This document shows, piece by piece, positions 14,107-18,375 of a stretch of DNA of 18,375 nt. The stretch is taken from positions 1-18,375 of the forward strand of contig NZ_CALIIB010000006.1 of assembly GCF_938020365.1 (NCBI RefSeq), in the 5' to 3' direction. The DNA comes from an uncultured Streptococcus sp. Lineage in GTDB: Bacteria > Bacillota > Bacilli > Lactobacillales > Streptococcaceae. The position numbers and the translations under genes are program-made. Under the pieces are notes generated by a model that did no database searches, was not told where the DNA came from, and was given only the letters and a program-made list of their open reading frames with translations. Numbering within the stretch: position 1 is the first letter of the stretch; the number at the start of each line of letters is the position of its first letter.

Positions 14107-14135
14107 ATCATAAAGAAAAAATCTCTAAAAGTCAA
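14107..14135 (-). promoter_or_regulatory. Promoter of the hydrolase-ECF operon
   Basis: On minus, TTGACT (14130-14135), 17 bases, TATGAT (14107-14112). Predicted start near 14100, giving a leader of about 187 bases that contains a CAAAAC/GTTTTG hairpin (14076-14091), the aptamer and the terminator. Confidence 0.75.
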
Positions 14136-14173
14136 TGGGAAGGAGGATAAGAATAGTCAGTCTTTTGACTTTA

Positions 14174-14182
14174 TGATATAAT
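14174..14182 (+). promoter_or_regulatory. Extended -10 promoter of ridA
   Basis: TGATATAAT is a perfect extended -10, 27 bases before the ATG; the -35 (TAGTCA, 14154-14159) is weak. Confidence 0.7.
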
Positions 14183-14208
14183 AAGATGAAAGAAATGAGG
14201 AGAATATA

Positions 14209-14592
14209 ATGGCAAAAATAGTACAAACAGATAAAGCACCAGCAGCAATCGGCCCATATGTTCAAGGAAAAATCGTTGGTAACCTTTTATTTGCAAGTGG
14301 TCAGATTCCTTTATCACCAGAGACAGGAGAAATTGTAGGTGCAACGATTGAAGAGCAGACCCAGCAAGTTTTGAAAAATGTAGGAGCTATTTTGGAAGCG
14401 GCTGGAACAGATTTTGACCATGTGGTCAAGGCGACCTGCTTCCTAAGTGACATCAATGATTTTGTGCCATTTAATGAGGTCTACAAAACGGCTTTTAAGA
14501 GTGAGTTTCCAGCTCGTTCGGCAGTAGAAGTGGCTCGCTTGCCTCGTGATGTAAAAATCGAAATCGAAGTCATTGCTGAGATTGTAGAATAA
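14209..14592 (+). CDS. ridA: RidA family reactive intermediate (enamine/imine) deaminase
   Basis: 127 residues, the family length. RidA marks: KAPAAIGPYVQG (9-20), LLFASGQIP (26-34), and FPARSAVEVARLP (100-112) with the essential arginine R103. Trimeric cytosolic enzyme that hydrolyses 2-aminoacrylate and related enamines/imines made by PLP enzymes, protecting them from damage. ATG at 14209 with GAGGAG at 14197-14202. It is a single gene with its own promoter and a terminator before rapZ. Confidence 0.94.
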   Translation: MAKIVQTDKAPAAIGPYVQGKIVGNLLFASGQIPLSPETGEIVGATIEEQTQQVLKNVGAILEAAGTDFDHVVKATCFLSDINDFVPFNEVYKTAFKSEFPARSAVEVARLPRDVKIEIEVIAEIVE

Positions 14593-14598
14593 ATGATT

Positions 14599-14628
14599 GG
14601 GACCGGGAGAAGTTTCCCGTCCTTTTTT
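14599..14628 (+). terminator. Terminator after ridA
   Basis: GGACCGGGA pairs with TCCCGTCC with one bulged C and a 6-base loop, followed by T6 (14623-14628). No clear promoter is visible in the 31 bases between it and rapZ, so some read-through may feed the next operon. Confidence 0.8.
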
Positions 14629-14659
14629 AGAAATAAAATGTTAGACGAAGGGAGAAAGA

Positions 14660-15550
14660 ATGGCTGAACACAAGATTCAATTAGTGATTGTGACAGGAAT
14701 GAGCGGTGCCGGAAAGACTGTCGCCATCCAGTCTTTTGAGGATTTGGGTTATTTTACCATTGATAATATGCCGCCGACCTTAGTACCAAAGTTTTTGCAG
14801 TTGGTCGAAGGAACAAAGGACAATGATAAGTTGGCTCTGGTTGTTGATATGCGGAGTCGCTCCTTCTTTTTGGAGATTCAGGATATTTTGGATGAGCTGG
14901 AAAGAAGCACGGAAATTGATTTTAAAATTCTATTTTTGGATGCGGCCGACAAGGAGTTGGTAGCTCGCTATAAGGAAACAAGACGCAGTCATCCTTTGGC
15001 AGCTGACGGGCGAATTTTAGATGGAATCAAACTGGAGCGCGAACTCTTAGCCCCTCTGAAAAATCTCAGTCAAAATGTTGTAGATACGACGGAACTGACA
15101 CCACGGGAGCTAAGAAAGACCATCTCTGAACAATTTTCAAATCAGGCTGATCTGCACAGTTTCCGCATTGAAGTTATGAGTTTTGGTTTCAAATACGGTT
15201 TGCCTCTGGATGCGGACTTGGTTTTTGATGTACGTTTCCTGCCTAATCCCTACTATAAACCTGAGCTGCGCAATCAGACAGGCTTGGATAAGGATGTCTT
15301 TGACTATGTCATGAACCATGCGGAGTCAGAAGAGTTTTACCAGCATTTGCTGGGCTTGATTGAGCCGATTTTGCCTGGCTATCAAAAGGAAGGAAAGTCT
15401 GTGCTGACTATCGCAGTTGGCTGCACGGGCGGACAGCACCGCAGTGTGGCTTTTGCACAGCGTTTGGCAGATGATTTAGCGAAAAATTGGCCTGTCAATG
15501 CCAGCCATCGTGACAAAAATCGTCGGAAGGAAACGGTGAACCGCTCATGA
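14660..15550 (+). CDS. rapZ: RapZ/YvcJ P-loop nucleotide-binding protein
   Basis: 296 residues. Walker A GMSGAGKT (13-20), then YFTIDNMPPTL (31-41), VVDMRSRSFF, and the conserved C-terminal GCTGGQHRSVAFAQRLA. In E. coli RapZ is an RNA adaptor controlling GlmS synthesis through small RNAs; the B. subtilis homologue YvcJ hydrolyses GTP and affects competence, and its streptococcal role is not well set. ATG at 14660 with AAGGGAG upstream. First gene of the conserved rapZ-yvcK-whiA cluster; its stop overlaps the next start by ATGA. Confidence 0.95.
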   Translation: MAEHKIQLVIVTGMSGAGKTVAIQSFEDLGYFTIDNMPPTLVPKFLQLVEGTKDNDKLALVVDMRSRSFFLEIQDILDELERSTEIDFKILFLDAADKELVARYKETRRSHPLAADGRILDGIKLERELLAPLKNLSQNVVDTTELTPRELRKTISEQFSNQADLHSFRIEVMSFGFKYGLPLDADLVFDVRFLPNPYYKPELRNQTGLDKDVFDYVMNHAESEEFYQHLLGLIEPILPGYQKEGKSVLTIAVGCTGGQHRSVAFAQRLADDLAKNWPVNASHRDKNRRKETVNRS

Positions 15551-16524
15551 GAAAACCAAGAATCACAGTCATCGGCGGGGGCACAGGAATTTCAGTTATT
15601 TTAAACAGCCTGCGGAAAAAGGATGTGGAGATCACAGCTATTGTCACAGTTGCAGATGATGGCGGTAGTTCTGGTGAGCTGCGTAAAAACATCCAGCAGC
15701 TGACGCCGCCGGGTGACTTGCGAAATGTTTTGGTGGCTATGTCTGATATGCCAAAGTTTTATGAGAAGGTCTTTCAGTATCGCTTTGCCAAAGGAGACGG
15801 CGTTCTAGCAGGTCATCCCCTGGGGAATCTGATTATTGCAGGCATTTCCGAAATGCAGGGTTCGACCTATAATGCCATGCAGCTTCTGACCAAGTTTTTC
15901 CATACAACAGGTAAAATCTACCCTTCAAGCGACACTCCGCTGACTCTGCATGCTGTGTTTACAGATGGAACGGAAGTTGTCGGTGAGAGTAATTTAGCCA
16001 GTAAGGCTGGTATGATTGAGCGGGTCTATGTGACCAATACCTATGATGATGAAAAGCCTGTTGCCAGTAGAAAGGTGGTCCAGAGCATTTTGGATAGCGA
16101 TATGGTGGTGCTGGGACCGGGTTCTCTCTTTACCTCCATCTTGCCAAACCTCGTAATCGAAGAAATCGGACAAGCTATTTTAGATACTAAGGCAGAAGTA
16201 GCCTATGTTTGCAATATTATGACTCAACGTGGCGAAACCGAGCACTTTTCAGATAGCGACCATGTTCAAGTATTGCATCGTCATCTGGGCAAAAAGTTCA
16301 TTGATACTGTCTTGGTCAATATCGAGCCAGTTCCGCGTGAGTATATGAACAGCAATAAATTTGATGAATATCTGGTTCAAGTTGAGCATAATTTTCGAGG
16401 GCTGCAAGAGCAAGTTCCGCGTGTTATTTCATCGAATTTCCTTCGATTGGAAAATGGCGGAGCTTTCCATGACGGAGAGTTACTTGTGGATGAATTGATG
16501 CAGATTATACAGGTGCGCAAATGA
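15547..16524 (+). CDS. yvcK: YvcK/GlnK-type gluconeogenesis and morphogenesis factor (CofD-like)
   Basis: 325 residues. N-terminal dinucleotide-like loop VIGGGTGISVIL (8-19), ADDGGSSGELR (36-46), PPGDLRN (54-60), AGHPLGNLIIAG and LGPGSLFTSILPNL. Belongs to the CofD-like family; binds UDP-sugars in relatives and is needed for normal cell shape and growth on gluconeogenic carbon in B. subtilis. Starts in the ATGA overlap with rapZ; the nearest ribosome site GGAAGG (15525-15530) is far, so translation is probably coupled. Overlaps whiA by ATGA in turn. Confidence 0.94.
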   Translation: MRKPRITVIGGGTGISVILNSLRKKDVEITAIVTVADDGGSSGELRKNIQQLTPPGDLRNVLVAMSDMPKFYEKVFQYRFAKGDGVLAGHPLGNLIIAGISEMQGSTYNAMQLLTKFFHTTGKIYPSSDTPLTLHAVFTDGTEVVGESNLASKAGMIERVYVTNTYDDEKPVASRKVVQSILDSDMVVLGPGSLFTSILPNLVIEEIGQAILDTKAEVAYVCNIMTQRGETEHFSDSDHVQVLHRHLGKKFIDTVLVNIEPVPREYMNSNKFDEYLVQVEHNFRGLQEQVPRVISSNFLRLENGGAFHDGELLVDELMQIIQVRK

Positions 16525-17432
16525 GCTTTACAGTAAAAGTAAAAGAAGAGCTTTTAAGCTTATCTGTAAAAGACAAAAATGAGTTGGCTGCCATGATCAA
16601 GATGGCTGGTAGTTTAGGAATTTCTTCGACCGGCCTCACTTTATCCATTTCAACAGAAAATGCCAAGATTGCTCGCCATCTCTATGAATTGCTGTTGGAT
16701 CTTTATCAGGTCAAGTCAGAAATTCGCCACCATCAGAAGACTAATCTGCGCAAGAATCGTGTTTATACAGTATTTCTGGATCAGAAAGTGGAAGAAATCC
16801 TATCTGACCTGCACTTGGCTGACTCCTTTTTTGGTATTGAGGCAGGGATTGACCAGGCCATTTTGTCAGATGACGAAGCCAGCCGAGCTTATCTGCGAGG
16901 GGCCTTTCTCTCAAATGGTAGCATGCGGGAGCCAGACTCAGGCAAGTACCAGCTGGAAATCCTGTCCGTTTATCTGGATCATGCTGAGGATTTAGCTGCC
17001 TTGATGCGCCGTTTTCTGCTGGATGCTAAGACCATTGAGCGTAAGAAGGGGGCTGTTACTTATCTGCAGAGAGCTGAAGACATCATGGATTTTCTCATTG
17101 TCATCGGGGCTATGGAAGCCATGGCTGAGTTTGAGTCTCTTAAGCTCATGCGGGAAGCGCGCAATGACCTTAATCGCGCGAATAATGCGGAGACAGCGAA
17201 CATCGCTCGCACGGTCACTGCCAGTATGAAAACCATCAACAATATTGCCAAAATCAGCGATAATATCGGCATTGAGAGTTTACCTGTAGACCTGCAGGAG
17301 GTTGCTCAACTTCGTATCCAGCATCCGGACTATTCGATCCAGCAGCTAGCTGATAGTCTGAGCCGACCACTGACTAAGAGCGGTGTCAATCATCGCTTGA
17401 GAAAAATCAATAAAATCGCAGATGAATTATAA
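16521..17432 (+). CDS. whiA: WhiA DNA-binding protein
   Basis: 303 residues. N-terminal WhiA domain, then a LAGLIDADG-like core (AYLRGAFLSNGSMREPDSGK, near residues 114-133, without endonuclease activity in this family), and a C-terminal HTH domain with LRIQHPDYSIQQLADSL and the terminal SGVNHRLRKI. In Streptomyces it regulates sporulation genes; in Firmicutes it affects division and chromosome segregation. It ends the rapZ-yvcK-whiA cluster and has an ATGA overlap with yvcK and a weak AGGTG ribosome site. Confidence 0.95.
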   Translation: MSFTVKVKEELLSLSVKDKNELAAMIKMAGSLGISSTGLTLSISTENAKIARHLYELLLDLYQVKSEIRHHQKTNLRKNRVYTVFLDQKVEEILSDLHLADSFFGIEAGIDQAILSDDEASRAYLRGAFLSNGSMREPDSGKYQLEILSVYLDHAEDLAALMRRFLLDAKTIERKKGAVTYLQRAEDIMDFLIVIGAMEAMAEFESLKLMREARNDLNRANNAETANIARTVTASMKTINNIAKISDNIGIESLPVDLQEVAQLRIQHPDYSIQQLADSLSRPLTKSGVNHRLRKINKIADEL

Positions 17433-17433
17433 A

Positions 17434-17466
17434 AGCTGCTGAGCTTAAGCTCGGCAGCTGTTTTTT
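17434..17466. terminator. Terminator between whiA and the FNR gene
   Basis: AGCTGCTGAGC (17434-17444), loop TTAA, GCTCGGCAGCT (17449-17459), one T-G pair, then GTTTTTT on plus and CTTTTAT on minus. It serves both convergent genes, strongest for whiA. Confidence 0.88.
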
Positions 17467-18375
17467 ATAGGCTTGTAGAATGTTTGGGTTGGACTTTTTG
17501 CTCAGGATAGATATGGTTAATGGCATTGTTGACAGCAGTAGGTGCCTCACCCAGCCCAGTGGCAATCAGATCAATCTTCCCCTCATAGCTACAGCAGTCT
17601 CCAGCTGCATAGATACCTGGCACGGAAGTTTCTTGCTTGCTATTGACCAGAATCTTGTGACGGTTGAGCTCCAAGCCCCAATCTTTGAGATTGCCAACAG
17701 AGGATTTAAAGCCGTAGTTGACAAAGAGATGATCCAGCGGCAGAAGCTGACTTTCCTCTCCCTTGACTTGGCTGATTTCCAAGTGGGTTATCTTGCCGTT
17801 TTCGCCGATCAATCGGCTCGGTATGAATGGTGTCTTAATCTCAACACTGGAAGCCTTGAGTTCTTCCACGCTATGCTCCAAAGCCCGGAAGTTATCCCGA
17901 CGATGAACCAGACTGGTTTCCGCAATCTTTTCAAAAGCTAGCGCCCAGTCAACAGCCGAGTCGCCGCCGCCCAGAACAACAACCTTTTTGCCACCGTACT
18001 GACTGATATTTGACACATGATAGTGGAGGTTGCTGTAGCTTTCAGCATCGTCTACCTCCAAAGCCCTCGGTTTGAAGGCGCCACCTCCCATGGCGATGAT
18101 AATGGTTTTGGTCTGATGTTGAGCCTTAGAAGTCGTGATGGTGAAGCCATCATCCGCTTTAACGATATCCAGCACTGTTTCATTGAGGCAAATGTCGGTC
18201 TGGAAAGTCTCCAGCTGCTCAATCAGACGCTGAGTCAACTCTTCGCCAGTTAGATTGGTAAAGCCCGGTACATCCAGAATCTTCTTCTCTGGATAGAGAA
18301 TGGCTGGCTGTCCGCCCAGTTGAGGCAGGGAATCAATGATTTTAACCTTGGCTTGGCGCAGATGAGCGTAAAAAG
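17465..18375 (-). CDS. Ferredoxin/flavodoxin-NADP+ reductase (YumC/TrxB-like), C-terminal part
   Basis: Partial; the frame is open to the right edge (303 codons visible), so the first in-frame Met inside the window (18236-18238) is not the start. The translation just inside the edge reads FYAHLRQAKVKIIDSLPQLG, which belongs after the FAD-binding GxGxxG that lies outside; about 20 residues are missing. Further on are YPEKKILDVPG, the NADPH loop VVVLGGGDSAVDWAL, HRRDNFRA, and the FAD-binding SVPGIYAAGDC near the end. There is no CxxC redox pair of thioredoxin reductase, so it fits the YumC-type ferredoxin-NADP+ reductase family. It transfers electrons from NADPH to flavodoxin or ferredoxin. Confidence 0.9.
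   Translation of the reverse strand, partial: FYAHLRQAKVKIIDSLPQLGGQPAILYPEKKILDVPGFTNLTGEELTQRLIEQLETFQTDICLNETVLDIVKADDGFTITTSKAQHQTKTIIIAMGGGAFKPRALEVDDAESYSNLHYHVSNISQYGGKKVVVLGGGDSAVDWALAFEKIAETSLVHRRDNFRALEHSVEELKASSVEIKTPFIPSRLIGENGKITHLEISQVKGEESQLLPLDHLFVNYGFKSSVGNLKDWGLELNRHKILVNSKQETSVPGIYAAGDCCSYEGKIDLIATGLGEAPTAVNNAINHIYPEQKVQPKHSTSL

Overview
The window reads as chromosomal DNA of a Streptococcus, most likely of the sanguinis/gordonii/mitis kind. The protein families and their sequences (PepT, CutC, NiaR/NiaX, the PyrR-regulated pyr operon, RapZ-YvcK-WhiA), the strong AGGAGG ribosome sites, the TTGACA/TATAAT-type promoters (several with TGn extended -10 boxes) and the moderate G+C content all fit. 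The species call is inference. I see no transposase, phage gene, CRISPR array, tRNA or rRNA.

Layout. (1) 1-238, minus: start of pepT, cut by the window edge. (2) 520-1835, plus: cutC and a MmcQ/YjbR-family gene. (3) 1948-5432, plus: two overlapping genes for a heterodimeric ABC exporter of the BmrC/BmrD type, behind a leader with a strong hairpin. (4) 5475-6758, minus: a MocR-type GntR/aminotransferase regulator whose PLP lysine position is a threonine. (5) 6897-7972, minus: niaX-niaR, niacin uptake and its repressor, with a palindromic operator over the predicted start of transcription. (6) 8180-9153, plus: a PhnA/YjdM zinc-ribbon protein and a Pr6Pr-family membrane protein. (7) 9247-12277, plus: pyrimidine operon pyrR-uraA-pyrB with a PyrR attenuator leader; it ends in a terminator after pyrB, without carAB. 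(8) 12316-14135, minus: nucleoside hydrolase plus ECF transporter S component, preceded by a preQ1-I-like riboswitch and a leader terminator. (9) 14177-17466, plus: ridA, then the conserved rapZ-yvcK-whiA cluster with ATGA overlaps. (10) 17465-18375, minus: ferredoxin/flavodoxin-NADP+ reductase of the YumC type, cut by the window edge.

The most interesting part is region 8. The leader of a predicted cytosolic nucleoside hydrolase carries a small pseudoknot-type aptamer. It closely matches the preQ1-I family in stem length, loop length, the ligand-pairing C and the A-rich tail, but its loop core differs from classical type I. Together with the ECF S component this points to a salvage pathway for queuosine or a precursor: import of the modified nucleoside, then release of its base for tRNA modification. 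The prediction rests on motif and context only.

A theme across the window is salvage under local feedback control: niacin (NiaR operator), uracil (PyrR attenuator) and probably queuosine precursors (preQ1-type riboswitch). Genes of opposite orientation are separated by compact terminators; the stop codons of the MocR and ECF S genes lie inside their terminator stems.
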